Shown here: positions 16,471 through 28,255 of the stretch, piece after piece | How the letters are laid out: each line of letters starts with the position of its first letter | Numbering within the stretch: the first letter of the stretch is position 1 | Source: Takakia lepidozioides | Taxonomy: Eukaryota; Streptophyta; Takakiopsida; Takakiales; Takakiaceae | DNA: 60,000 nt | Assembly (NCBI GenBank): GCA_030704615.1 | Contig: CM060731.1 | Location: forward strand, 73,886,756-73,946,755 | Reading direction: 5' to 3' | Notes under the pieces: generated by a model | Databases searched by the model: none | Told to the model about the DNA's origin: nothing | The model's input: the letters and a program-made list of their open reading frames with translations, nothing else | Position numbers and translations under genes: made by a program

Positions 16471-16950
16471 ATAACGAGTGTCGGACTGGTATATGTATTG
16501 GTATTAGATACCAGACCAGTCTGGTATCCTTTGGGAGACTCGATACATGGTCATCTACCATACCAGCCTAGTATCAGTTTTTTCATACCAGCCACAATCC
16601 CACTACTCCCCCGCCATCTTCCTCATTTAGTCTAATATGTGTATTATAGTAATTTATGTGCACATATGCCTACATACTTGTATTTATGTAGAGTTGATAT
16701 CTAATATCAGCTGGTATTGTGGTCATGATACTCACACTCATAGCAGTATCTGCAAAAAATGCATTCACCCTTATATAGATCAGACTAGTTTGAAAGTTTT
16801 GTGATACGTCCAGTACCATGACCAGTGTGGTTTGTATAAAACTTAGATACCAATCCAACACTCGTTATAACTTGTGTTGGTCTGGTATCTTGAATTGGAA
16901 ATACCATAAGGGTCCTGGTATGTAGTGCTGAAATTTTTTAAGGCAGGTAG
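16471..16950. repeat. Field of palindromic TACCAG repeats, right part
   Basis: Continues the field with GATACCAGACCAGTCTGGTATC-like palindromes (for example about 16508-16530) and single arms at 16695-16725, 16845-16885 and 16910-16925. Confidence 0.65.
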
Positions 16951-18256
16951 GTTTTCCAATAATGCAGCCCCTGATTTTTTCGAGTATGAATATGCATAGA
17001 GTGGTTTAAAAAAAAAATCAATCCGGATATGAGCAATGGATATGAATGTCAATAACCTAGAAATATGAACTCGTATATGGTATTTTTATTATTTTTTAAA
17101 ATGGTACTAGTATTCAAATTCAAATTCGATATTGAAATGGCCATTTGAACAGATACCAACCCCCATATAATTATACACTGATTCAGAATTGCATCCATAG
17201 TGTCTCGCAAATGAAGATCAAAGTGTCATTGTTATAATCAAAACAGCTAGTATATGCCCCCTAGCCCTAAATCTCTACTCTACATTACAAAGTACCCCAA
17301 TCAACATCCTCAAAGTATGGAACCCGAAGCTGCCAAAAGAGGTGCTCATAAACACATGAAACCTTGCATCCATAATGTCTATATGTGCATATTAGGGACT
17401 AGTCGAGCTCTGAATCTAGTAGGGGGCAGGGAAAGGAGAACCCTAACCCCCGCCAGTTAGGGTTTGGGGGGCCGCCATGGAACTCGAGAACCTTTTGGTA
17501 GGGTACTACAAATGTTTAGGGGAACAGAGAACAGTAGGTTAGGTTAGGAGAGACCCGGGTTGATACCCAGCGAAACCCATATACCTGACGAACACTGGTT
17601 ATAACATAATTAACACTTTGAAGTGCTGTTACATATATATTGAATATGTGAAAAAACAAAAAGAAAGAAAGTAATATTAGAGCAGATTTGACAGGAAAAT
17701 AGCTCTCATAATCCAAAATTTTAATTCAAATTTTTTTCTTGGGGTTTCTTTTTGGACGGCTTAAAAAATGACAACAATGACTTGGTGACAGTGACGTGCT
17801 TCCTATGCCACCGTATTCCTGCTGTCATTCTCATACTTCAATTTTTTCTTGGGCAGCCCAAAAAATGACGATGATGACGTTGCTGAAGATGATGTGTCCT
17901 ATAAACAGCCCCCAATTGTGGCGACCATGATGTTGGCACTGTGGCACCATATTCCTGCTCTACACTAAAACTAGTCTCCTGACCTCACTAGAATTTCAAA
18001 TGAAGAGAGGCCGATGTTGAATGAAGATTTAGAAACTACAATAAGCTAAATATACCAAAAGGTATAATGAGTTGGACTATTATGTTTTAGTACTGAGTAT
18101 TTCCGCTGCTTAACTGACAACAAAAGACCTAGTCAAATAATCTTGAAGTTTACTACTACATACATGCAATGACCAGTGGTACTGCAGAAGAGGTGTTTCA
18201 AGGTCTTTCATGCTGATGACTTAGAATGGAAGTCATGTCTGTGATAGTGTACCGAA
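16951..18256. other. AT-rich intergenic sequence; no gene seen
   Basis: Includes a short hairpin-forming CCCTAAC..GTTAGGG stretch at about 17440-17468. A two-copy TTTTTTCTTGGG-type duplication with ATGACGATGATGACG lies at about 17725-17890. No exon of the neighbouring GH1 or GMC genes was found here. Confidence 0.5.
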
Positions 18257-21200
18257 TTAGCTACGTTCCCTTACTATAGTCACGCCAATGTACCTGCATA
18301 GAGCAAATTTAAACGTAAGTATAATGATGTCTCCGGCGTAGACCCGTCAGACTATGTAAACTGTAATGCGATTCCCTGGAGACAAGTGAGTTATGAGTGA
18401 ACACAAGCGAGGATGTAGAAGGATGCACACGCGTATTCTAATCTCGAGTATGAATTCACTCTTCAGTCTTTGTACATGCAAAGAACTAGATGTTCGTGAA
18501 CAAGATTTGGTTTACCTGCCCATCATCATGACAGTTGCTTGGGGGTTGGTGCCCGGAGATGCGTGGAAAGTAGATCCATCAACAACTCGTAGAGATTTCA
18601 CTCCCCGAACACGATACTCTCTGTCCACCACAGTCCCCATCCGACAGCCTCCATGAAAATGCCAGATTGTTGAGACTGTGTCCCGGCACCACTGTGTGAC
18701 CTCTGACACATTCCCCACATTAGGAAGATGTGTTCCCAAAAACTTGGCCCCCTCTGGAAGACCCAAATTTGGATATAGTAATAGCATGACTGGGGGAACA
18801 GTTGTGTATCTGTATTTAGCGAAAGCAGATGTTTGGAGAAGTCGTACAAGGTATTCGACCCCTCGAATGCATGTATCAATGTCTTTCGGATGGGAATAAT
18901 AGTTGAATCTCACATGAGGGTCATCGTTGATGTTGGTGCTGGTAAGTTTCAACTTCCCCCTGGAGAGTGGTTTATACACTTTGGCCAAAATAAAACTACT
19001 TTGATCAAGAGTTTGCTTGTCTGCATGGGGTAGCCCAGATAAGAATTCCTCAACAGTGGCATCCCTCTCATCAGTCCGGAGAGGAGGAGGCGTGATGTCC
19101 AATTCTCCCATCATTGGCCACTGCAGAGTCCAGTTTCCCCCGCTGGCCCCCTCTATTACAGAACCCACCTCAGATATGCCCGCAACGTTTATCAGAGACA
19201 CTTCGACTGGGACTGGTGATGGTACTGTCACAGCGTTTATCGGATTGTCCACCATCCCGTGACCCACACCTCTAAGATTCACAACGCATGGGATGTTCAA
19301 TGAAGCAAGATGCTCCGCCGGTCCGACTCCACTCAGTAGTAGCAACTGTGGACTGCCCAGAGCCCCTGCTGTCAAAATTACCTCACTGTGTCCCAGCTGA
19401 TCAGGTCCCAGCCCAGCTTCTTCCAGGAACGCCCAATGCTCAGCACCTTCAGCATCTGTGTACACGACGCCCGATGCAGATGGCTTCGAATCCTTCGCTG
19501 CAACCATGTGGGATCCAAGCTCCTAGGGTCAATGTGAATATTGTCAAGAAACTGAGGAACTAACTTCAACTTGCAAGGTCAACCGTCATGAATGTCGTCA
19601 AAGATAAGCTCGGACTTAATTGTTTATCATACCGACTACTGAGCTCCTACTTCAGGAGTCAGTAGGTCAAGTAAAATTTAGTGTTCATGGCTTCAAGAGT
19701 AGCCAAGTGTGGAGTCTATATCACTTATTAGCTTGAGCTCGGCTCAATTATATTTTACAAGCCTTAGTTATTCAGCTGGTTACTTGGCATGAATTGGATA
19801 TAAGCTCTGATCACGACCATATTTATATCTATGTAAAGTTTACCTGCGTCTTTAAAGACGATCCGCTGTACAGTGGCATAGACGACCACAGTTAGACGCT
19901 CCCCATCGGCATATTGCAAGAGGTCGGCTGCACTGTGGCGATTCCCCTCATGATCAAAGATGGAGCCTCCGACTTTTGTACCAACCAGGTGATCAAACGT
20001 GCGTCCGTTGTTAGGCGTGATTCCAGCTTCCACAAGTCCGTCCTGGAAGGCTGTCTGCCACTGCCGCAAAGGAGGTCGAAAGGCTACCATACTCTCTACC
20101 CATTCATAGGACTGATTGACAAGAAGAGAATCCCAGCCCACAGCGTCGACGAATTCAGAGCTCGCTCGACTATAGAACCCTGCATTGATAGCACTGCCGC
20201 CTCCCAGCACTCTTGCCCGCTTGTTCTGGACCCCGTCAGCTGAGCGAAAGGCCTGAACTGGGTCCACATGGCCATTTTTTGGCACGCGACTGGCTAGCAA
20301 ATCCCCCCATCCCTCGAGACGTTGAATGGATGGATTATCATAAGGTGTGCCTCCCCTCTCTAGAAGTAGCACACTGAAGTTCTGGGAGAGAGTGGCTGCG
20401 AGAGCACAGCCTGCGGTTCCCCCGCCCACTACGATGTACTCATGTCGTGCCTCGAGCGGCTGTGAGGTCGCAGCTTGAATGTTTGCATACCTCCCGCCGA
20501 CTGACCCTGCAACCATGATGACGAGAATTTGTCAATACTGTAACTTGTGATCTGGATCTATAGCTAAGAACGAGAGAACTGGCTGAATTCATGAAGCAAC
20601 CCGGGGTCATATTGATATGCCGTTGGTTAATTGAATGTAGGACATATTTCATTTAACCGTAGGAGTATCCGGCTGACATATATACTCGGCAATGATCTGT
20701 GTGCATGCCAGCTGAACAAACTGAACAATGGCGAGAAGTTGGAAGCAGTGCCAGGCGGTTTACTCAGAAGATGACGCTCGTCCCACCAGCCCCAACTGGC
20801 TGATCCATTGTATTCACATCAGATAAGTACCAGGGAGCCTAGATTTGTTTTGAATTCTGCAGGCATGGGCCTCAGATCGCTAGCTAGCCTCACAAGTCTG
20901 TGTGGTGCGATTGAGATCCCTTAATCCTGCAGCTTGAAAGATGTACATGCTAGTTGTTCAAAGCTCATTTACTAAGATTCCCAATTGTCAGTCAATGTCG
21001 ACGCCTAAATCAACGTGACACGGGTTCCGCAACGCCCCACCAGTTAACAACAAAGTACTGAAGTCATAACATAATGGAGCGATTGATATATAGCAATGGA
21101 ATGTAGCAGAGAGCATACCTGCAGTGTCTGTGCTTGCTTTTGTACTTGGGATGCAGAGGGTCAGTATAATTATCACCAATATGCATCTCCATGCAGGTGC

Positions 21201-21278
21201 GGGCACAGGTCTGATCCAGCTCACAGACACAACATCACTCTGGCACCTGGAGTCCTGCAGAACACAGCGGCTTTCCAT
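18257..21278 (-). CDS. HOTHEAD-like GMC oxidoreductase, four exons, intact
   Basis: Exons on the minus strand are 21119-21278, 19844-20506, 18516-19497 and 18257-18293. Phases close and give 613 residues, the usual size for HOTHEAD-type proteins. Exon 1 encodes a signal peptide/anchor (WRCILVIIILTLCIPSTKA). Exon 2 has the FAD-binding YIVVGGGTAGCALAATLS and the GMC box ARVLGGGSAINAGFYSRA. Exon 3 has the second GMC signature GALGSPQLLLLSGVGP, the His motif IWHFHGGCRMG and SPGTNPQATVMMMGR. Exon 4 finishes with YIGVTIVRERS. Donors are CAG|GTATGC, CAG|GTAAAC and CAG|GTAAAC; acceptors are TTGCAG, TTGCAG and ATGCAG. GMC enzymes use FAD to oxidise alcohols; HOTHEAD relatives are linked to long-chain omega-hydroxy fatty acids in cutin and to lyase-like activities. 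The exact substrate cannot be read from sequence. No lesion is seen, and secretion is likely. Confidence 0.92.
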
Positions 21279-23990
21279 AGTGCAAACTTTCCCTTAGGTC
21301 GAAGCAGTCTCGTTCTCTGATGAGTAATCTTTCTTGTGACTAGATGGGGACTGGATCAACTCGCTTGTCCAGCTTCCGCTTGCTGCTGTGTCCCAAAAAG
21401 AGTAATGCTGTCGGTCAAGCTCCTGTTCTAGTTCTTATATCCTTATGCCGACCTTTAGCCAGACCAGCAGACACTTCCAGAACGTGTAAAGTGGAAACCA
21501 GGGTGACGGGATCTAGTCCATCTCTGCGTTTAAAGAGGGGCTTCCATGTGCTACCTCACCTTTAGTAGTAGGTAAGGCTCACTAACAGCTAGTTCATAAC
21601 AGCTCTCTTATAAAATAATCATCTATGTGTGATGAAACTCTCACAGCCCACCGTTTGTAAATGTGGAAGGCCCTCTTGACGTCTGCCCGGTGCAATCTCT
21701 GAAGGATTCCCACGTGTCTTCAGTAGTACGAAGGTTTGTCGCTAGCATGCCCAGCTTTTCCCAGAAACCCGGAAAGGAAGGGTCACTTGTGGACTCGAAA
21801 CGTTGTCAAAAAGTTATCCATGAGTTCCCGAAACTTTGAAAATTGTAGTGTGGCACTCCGAGTATGGGAGCAATATGTAGGTACCCCTAAGTTAGGGGCC
21901 ACGACATCATCCGCCAAGCTAGTGGATGTGGAGTATCTCACCGAGTCAACCGACTTGCTCGCATCGAAGTACCTCCAAGACGTAGATTCTTTGGCGAGAA
22001 GAAAGAGATTTTCTTACGGTAAGGTTTGTGTTAGACTAGGGAGCCCAACAGCAGAATGCTTCTACTCTACAGGAGTACACGGACTAATTGGCTCACAATG
22101 CTCGCGCCAGTGACACCTAGATAATTGTTCCTCGGACACGACAATGTTTTTTTACTTGCAAATGAGCTTTGGAGTTATCATCATGATTCACAGGCTACAG
22201 CATATGGTCTTGCAGTTTCTCTAGTAAGTAAATCCTCTATGTGTTCATCCTTGTCCTTGCTTTCTGTATTTGCTTCTTTTGTTTTTGGGCATCGTTGTCC
22301 AGTGGGGGGATGATACTTCCTTGCAGTGTGGTTTTCTAGTTCTATGGTCCTTTAGCGTAGGATTTTCCACTAGAGATTGTTTTTCTCTCAAAAGGTCTGC
22401 CTTCTTCTCTTCCAACATGTAGCACCTTGGCACAGAAATGTGCGAGCCTTTATATGAGGGCTTGCCACAAGAAGGCAAGTCACTCCAAGACACATCATAA
22501 CCCGGCAGTCTAGCAAAGAGGGTCTTTTTACTTTGCAAATCGAGGAAGTTATCAAGTTCTTATAAAGTTTTGCCTTGGGCTGGTAGCTATCAGGTGAGGA
22601 TTTTGATTAAGTTTCTATTTTGGCAGTACTTTTGAGTGGCATTTTCCTGGCCATTCTTACCATCGTATTCAAAGAGGTTCTTCCTCTGACATCTATGGTG
22701 TGCTGCTTTGTCAGGGTAACAGCTGGTGCCTTTGTTTCTGTCATCTGAGAGATGTTCCAATTTTTTCACAGTAGCAAAGCTGAAAATCTCATGGAAAAAA
22801 ACGATTTGGTGCACTCTATCCATACTTCAAGCACTAGAAACTATCTTCATCGAGATTGCTTCATGAACAACCACCGAGTGACAAGTGCAGGTAGGCTGGA
22901 AGTATGTGTTGAGTCAAGGAAGTTGCAGGATCATGGGGGGTGTTCCAGAACGTGCACAAGCACAAAATTAGGTTTCGAAAATTGGGACCAATGGCGAAAG
23001 TTCTGGTTTGTGGTTGCTACGTCTTGTTCATCCTTTCCATACCGCAATCTGCAGCGGAATAGGCACTGGAGAAGAAATTACCTAGCATTCAAACTTCAAA
23101 ATGGCAGATGCACTCGAAAGAGTGAAACTAAGAGAACAATGGGAGCCTTCAGTTTTCAGACAATCCATTTCCGGTTGCCAGGGCCTTGGAAGTAAAAAAA
23201 GAACTTGATTTGAAGAGTGTAAGATTTCAGATGTGAAGCACAACAATTGGCTTTTGCGAGAGAATCTAAAACAACGGTCTCCTTGATACAGGTGAACTGT
23301 TTCTCTAGGAGTGATACCCATCCTTTTGGGAAGAAGAGGTAACCATGTAAAGCAGAAAACATGTATTTGGCCAATTTTCGCTGAAAATGGAGATCCATCC
23401 GATAGCAGGTTTGCACCTTCCACTTTGTACTAGTAAAACCTCTTTCTACTTAGACAATCCCTTGAGCAGTAGTTGCTTTTGGGCTGCTTCTTGGCTCTGG
23501 TTTTCTTTCATCTCACATGTTTTTTCCATTTTGTCCCATAAGCTCTTTGAGCTTTCCGCGGACGTTATAAAGTACCATTTCATTTCCTCGAAGGAAGACT
23601 GCACCTAAGAGCTCTAGTTACATTACGGATTTCCCATCTGCAATTCTACCTAGTACTTTGTCGGTGCATCACGACCTTGTGTTCCTAGGGATGGAAGATA
23701 GTCTTTATTGTACAATGTAATTCGATGAAAGAGGTTTCTGTCCTCATGGAGCTTATCTCAGATTTTGGACAAACCACCTCTTTACTAATGTAGAATGACA
23801 ATTCTAACCCCAACACCAACTCAATTTTTTGACACAATGAGTGACATGTTCATCCAAGGTCTGCGCACAACCATTTAGCAGAGCTACGCCCGCAACAAAT
23901 GACTTCTACTTGGAGCATCACAGTCCGAAGCTTAGCAATCTGAGATACTTCGGTCAATTTGCTGTCTCTGCCCCCTTGGATGGCATCCAT
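21279..23990. other. Unidentified, probably degenerate sequence
   Basis: Several mid-sized open frames overlap on both strands (21736-22113 plus, 22245-22538 minus, 22752-23195 plus). None has a motif I know and none links cleanly to the next. Coding-like words appear in changing frames, for example MADALERVKLREQWEPSVF near 23101 on the plus strand. This would fit a decayed gene or retrocopy, but no parent is recognisable. Confidence 0.35.
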
Positions 23991-23994
23991 GGTG

Positions 23995-24960
23995 TTACAA
24001 GTGCCATTCCGACTGAATCATGACTGATTGACTGTACACAACTTGCCTGCCACCAGACAGTTCAAGCTTCTAAATTAATTTCTAGATAGCGTTCATTTTC
24101 TGGGGCATACAAACTGTTACTTTCCAAAACGAGATCTCTTTAGCGATCGACAGACTACTTGAAGCTCTAGAGATCAATGAAGAATGACCGAGAACAGATT
24201 TAAACTTGCATGTTCATAATTTCCGAGATTCGTTCGGGCAATATTTACACATGACTGCCTTCCGAGTGAGATTCCTATGTGCTTGTGAAGTCCTACTGTT
24301 GAACATGAGTACGCTGTTTGATATATAAAATCTGCTGTGTGCATGTCCGTCGTTACTGCATTTAAGTATTGCACCGTACATGGGAGCTGACTTCACTGGA
24401 TTTACTACACATGTGGCACAAGTCGTGCATCCTGCAATCAGGAAAGGACCAAGAATCGGGATGTCACATGCATAATATTGATTTACTCCGGTTTTGAAAG
24501 GTTATACCAAGCGGCTTAGAAGACACTAATATTGTGGGATGTGCAGTATGAAGGAGCAACAAGAGAGTTTGGGAAAGGACCCAGCATCTGGGATGAGTTT
24601 ACTCACACCAATCCAGGTCTCGAAACACCACCCTTCTCCGGTGATGTACTCATCGGTCTGGAAATCCAGGACTATGAAGCCGGTATGCAAAACTAAAGAG
24701 CAGGGAATTTCCATGTAAGAGATCTTCATTTTCTTCTTTGTCAGAACTAGCTCGATCTAGGCACCATGCGTGTCTGATGACGTCTGAATGCCTTATCAAA
24801 GTGCACTGATATTGCACGCATCTTCGGAGATTACCCACTTAGATGACAACCTGAGAACCCAAGTTGGGACAGATTCGACAGATCTTCCTTTCAGATACAA
24901 GGATTAACCAGTGGACATGATTCTGCATTACCGCTATTTTACATAAAATGTCCAAGAAAC
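23995..24960 (+). pseudogene. Duplicated GH1 fragment with intact exon 2
   Basis: This ~960-bp stretch matches 10361-11980 of the GH1 locus with internal deletions. Shared words include TGTTACAAGTGCCATTCCGA, GTACGCTGTTTGATAT, ATTGCACC.TACATGGGAGC and ACCACCCTTCTCCGGTGATG. It contains a full GH1 exon 2 at 24547-24616: 70 bp, phase 1 at its end, reading YEGATREFGKGPSIWDEF then THTNP, with acceptor GTGCAG and donor CCAG|GTCTCG. No exon 1 or exon 3 accompanies it, so it cannot make protein. It supplies the reference that reveals the 19-bp loss in the copy at 11271. Confidence 0.85.
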
Positions 24961-25350
24961 CCGGACAAACCCACTATGCACCGACATCAAAGTCCGGCAG
25001 TGGGAAGAGGGCATGCCGACGTGGAGGGGTGGGTGGAAAGGCCACATACAAGTTAGCAGAAGGAAAAAGGGGGGTTTGATAAGTTGACAGGTGGGCCCTC
25101 GGTGGAGGGACAGCTGGAAGGAGCCGTTTGATTCATGAAGGTCAAAAGTCAACATAGCCTTGGAAGAGCCGATGGCGGGCTCCCACTGGCAGAGCTTTTT
25201 TGGGTAGTATTGTACAAGTGTCAAATAGTGGGACTTAGGGATATGGCATGTGTAGGGCCTTAGAGATCTAAGGGGGGGGGTACACCAAACAACACTGCAA
25301 CGGTAACCTCCTCCGGCCTCCAATACTCCCCTCCCCCAGCAGCAACCCCA

Positions 25351-26034
25351 TCAAACTACCCTGCATGTCTTTTTGGCTGATGTGCCTTGCTCCGCCTCCA
25401 CAAACGGTGCCTTACCCTTACGCCATAAATGCATGCAGTCGTGTTTTTTTGTCGCTCCAGCAAGGTACCGGCCGGGCCTAGAGGGCATGTATCCTGCACG
25501 AAAGTACGGGCCCGGGGGTGCGGATACCGGGCCGAGGGCTCCTTTGCCGTTGCCGGGGCATTTAGGGAGCCCGGTGGAGATGCTCTTATGAACTAAGGTG
25601 CCCCTTGCAAAAGATGCAAGGCTGGCGCATGCTTTGAATGTGACCTGGTTGGGCTGCACACCTTCCCACTTTAGATGCTCACAAATCTCCAGAGCAAGCA
25701 TTCCACAACCATGCTGGGCATTTCCTACAATCATCACATTTGATGACACCATATCTGGTTCAGTCATATTGCTGAACACTACCCTTGCATTCTTGATACC
25801 CGCATGCTTTGCATATATGTCAAGGGAGTAATCTCTTAATACACAGGAGTGGACTAGAGGATAGCAGGAACAGCAAGAGCTAGGACATGAGTTTTCTGAA
25901 GTGCCCAAGATGATACTTGGTACAACTCCAACTTCAATGATATCAGCACGGGTCTCCTTGCCTTTCCCCAGGGCTGCCAAGTTCACACATGCATTGTACT
26001 TGCCCTCTATGGGGTGGTACCCCTTGATGGCCAT
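25351..26034 (-). pseudogene. PPR gene relic
   Basis: The minus-strand open frame of 227 residues begins with degraded PPR repeats: DIYAKHAGIKNARVVFSNM, VMIVGNAQHGCGMLALEIC and GVQPNQVTFKACASLASFA correspond to standard PPR L and P motifs. After about residue 150 (HKSIST) the match ends and the frame runs into Pro/Gly-rich non-PPR sequence. Repeats near the start are also scrambled. This is a truncated relic of a PLS-type PPR gene, possibly captured by the neighbouring retroelement on the same strand. Confidence 0.7.
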
Positions 26035-27426
26035 AAGATAAAACCTTGCTTGCCTTTATAACTAATCGTTCACGCCAGGGATGTTTCTGAGACAACATGG
26101 CTCACACTCTCTTGCGTGAACATGCCACAATCGCTGCTGGTGCCTTGATTTGGCACGGATCTGTTTTGATGTCATCTTGCGTTGTACTCCACAGTCGGGC
26201 AGATTTGGCCTCTTCATCAACATCTTACTTAAGCCATTGCTTCCAATTCTTGCTTATGCCCTTTGGCCTTTCCCTCATCCTTCCGTCATCCATCACTTTC
26301 CTAGCTCTTGCTACAGCCACCCTCCACATTGTACTGTCTGCAGATAGGCATACTCTCATTGCGTTCTCCTGCCCCAAAGTCAGCTCCCATGATGTCTTCG
26401 TGGCCATGTTCCCAACTGGCTGAACAGTCTTCCTCTCTGCTCGTTGTAAGGTGCTAATTATACTCAGAAAGGGGAGCTTACCTGGCTTTACATCCTTTCC
26501 TTGCACTCGTTGACATATTCCGGAACCCTCCCACGAATCTGAGGACTCAGATTGCTCCGTCAGCTGGGGCTGCAGTCCATGTGCCCACCCCATCTTCCAT
26601 TGCATATTATTGAGACCTTCTCTATACGCCATACTTTGTACTAGCGGTGCCTCCATCACCTGTGGTCTGGACCTCCACACCGCCCAAGCAAAAACAATAT
26701 ACCACATCCCTCTTGTCCACAACTCAGCCCGCTGAATTGGTTGAACTGGTCTGGTCTTGGCAAGCTCAGTTACGGTATAGTTTTGAAACTTGGGCACCTC
26801 TTCACTTCTACCCAGTTTCTTGCTATGCTGATTTCGTGAAGCCCTTGACACAGACTTCAGCTCATGAGCAGCCATACCTGACGTAGGGTTCCTTTGGAGC
26901 AAGGTTTTGTCTTTCACGGTCACGTGCTAATCCGCTTGAACTTCAACTCTGCTGCGGCAGATAAGATCAGCCAAGGCCTCATTTCGTCTGCCCCCCAGCT
27001 GAGCCTCTAATACCTCGATTTGATACATCATATCATGTTTGGTTTGAGTAAGCAACGTACACTCTTCCTCCACCCATTCCATCCGTTGGCTCCCTAGCTC
27101 TCCCTCATGAGAATCTCTTGACCTGACAACAGATGGTGATGATTTCTGATTACAGGGCAGCCTGGCCTTGTTGACGTCTGGTTCTCCCCTTAGAGCTGTG
27201 ATCTCCCCCAGAACCTGGTCTTCATCATCACAAAACACTTCCACCAAGAAGGCTGCAAGAGTCTCCGCAGAATTCTCTTCTTGCACACATATTGTGGGAG
27301 TCCAATTGTGGTGTTCCGTGAGGTCGCAACATCTCTTCCCACCTTCCATGACCAGCTCCGCTTCTTCATCAAGCGGCATCAGATCTGTCTGACACTCGTT
27401 GTCATCTTCCTCTCTCATGACACTCA

Positions 27427-28255
27427 CACTACAACAGATTGCGGTAGTTATGACTGCCAAACCGTGGTAGTCATGGTTTTCTTGACTTTGACCATGACTA
27501 CACCATGTTTTTATATGAAATTGACTTCTCGCAGTCGTTCATACGACTGTAGTCATATGAACGACTATCTAAGTAGTCGTCTGTATGACTACATGGTTCC
27601 GAAGTGGGCGGAAGGCTGGTCAACGGCAATTGACCAGATTTAGTTCATCATTCATAGTCATTTCCATGACTACAGTGTACATGGATGAGGTTACACAGTC
27701 ATGATGACTACTGGGGATTTTGTAATTTGGTGTGTATAATACAATTAAAACACCATATGATCACATGAATGACTAATGGGTGTATTGGTTAGCAGGTAGT
27801 GAACTATAACTCTTACAGTAAAGAGGTTGCAGGTTCAAACTCCTCTAAGTACAATCAAATGGATAAGATGGTCATAGGGTTAGTAGGCAAGCTAGGGATA
27901 GCACGTGATACCCTAAATGGGCTGCCACGTGGTTTTTTCATTATTATAAAATGCATTATGTCACGTGGCACAATGCGGTGCGACGTGGCGTCTGACATAT
28001 GTTTTTAATTTTTTTAGTTTTTTTAATTTAATTTAATTTTTTTAATCAATTGCACCTTGTCATGTGGCGCGGTAGCGACAACTGCAGTGAGAGATATCAC
28101 TTGGTTCATCTGACTGTAGTCATCTGGACCGTACCATCCTGTACTCATTGTATTCACTTGATTTGCACGACTTACAGTCATAGAAGTCGTATGTACCGTT
28201 TATGACTGCAGAATAGTCATATATGCAGTCATAAATACCGCGATCTGTTGTAGTG
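27427..28255. mobile_element. 829-bp CACTA-like non-autonomous DNA transposon
   Basis: The ends are ~31-bp terminal inverted repeats starting CACTACAACAGAT and agreeing at about 29 positions (27427-27457 and 28225-28255). The flanks carry CTCA on both sides (27423-27426 and 28256-28259). Subterminal GACTACAGTCAT-type words lie in both arms (27530-27600, 28110-28240). The flanking minus-strand frames 28380-28260 and 27426-26927 are in register once the insert and one CTCA are left out, so it landed inside an open frame. No transposase is encoded. A CACTA start argues for the En/Spm group, although that group normally duplicates 3 bp. Confidence 0.85.
27776..27852 (+). mobile_element. tRNA-like SINE head inside the CACTA-like element
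   Basis: A-box TGGTTAGCAGGTAGTG (about 27785), an anticodon-arm-like CTCTTACAGTAAAGAGG, and B-box GGTTCAAACTCC (about 27831-27842) lie at tRNA spacing. The acceptor ends do not pair, so it is a tRNA-derived repeat, not a tRNA gene. Confidence 0.5.

Noticed and set aside
27776-27852. Functional tRNA gene
   Set aside because: A and B boxes and an anticodon-like arm exist, but the acceptor ends do not pair and no 3' end fits.
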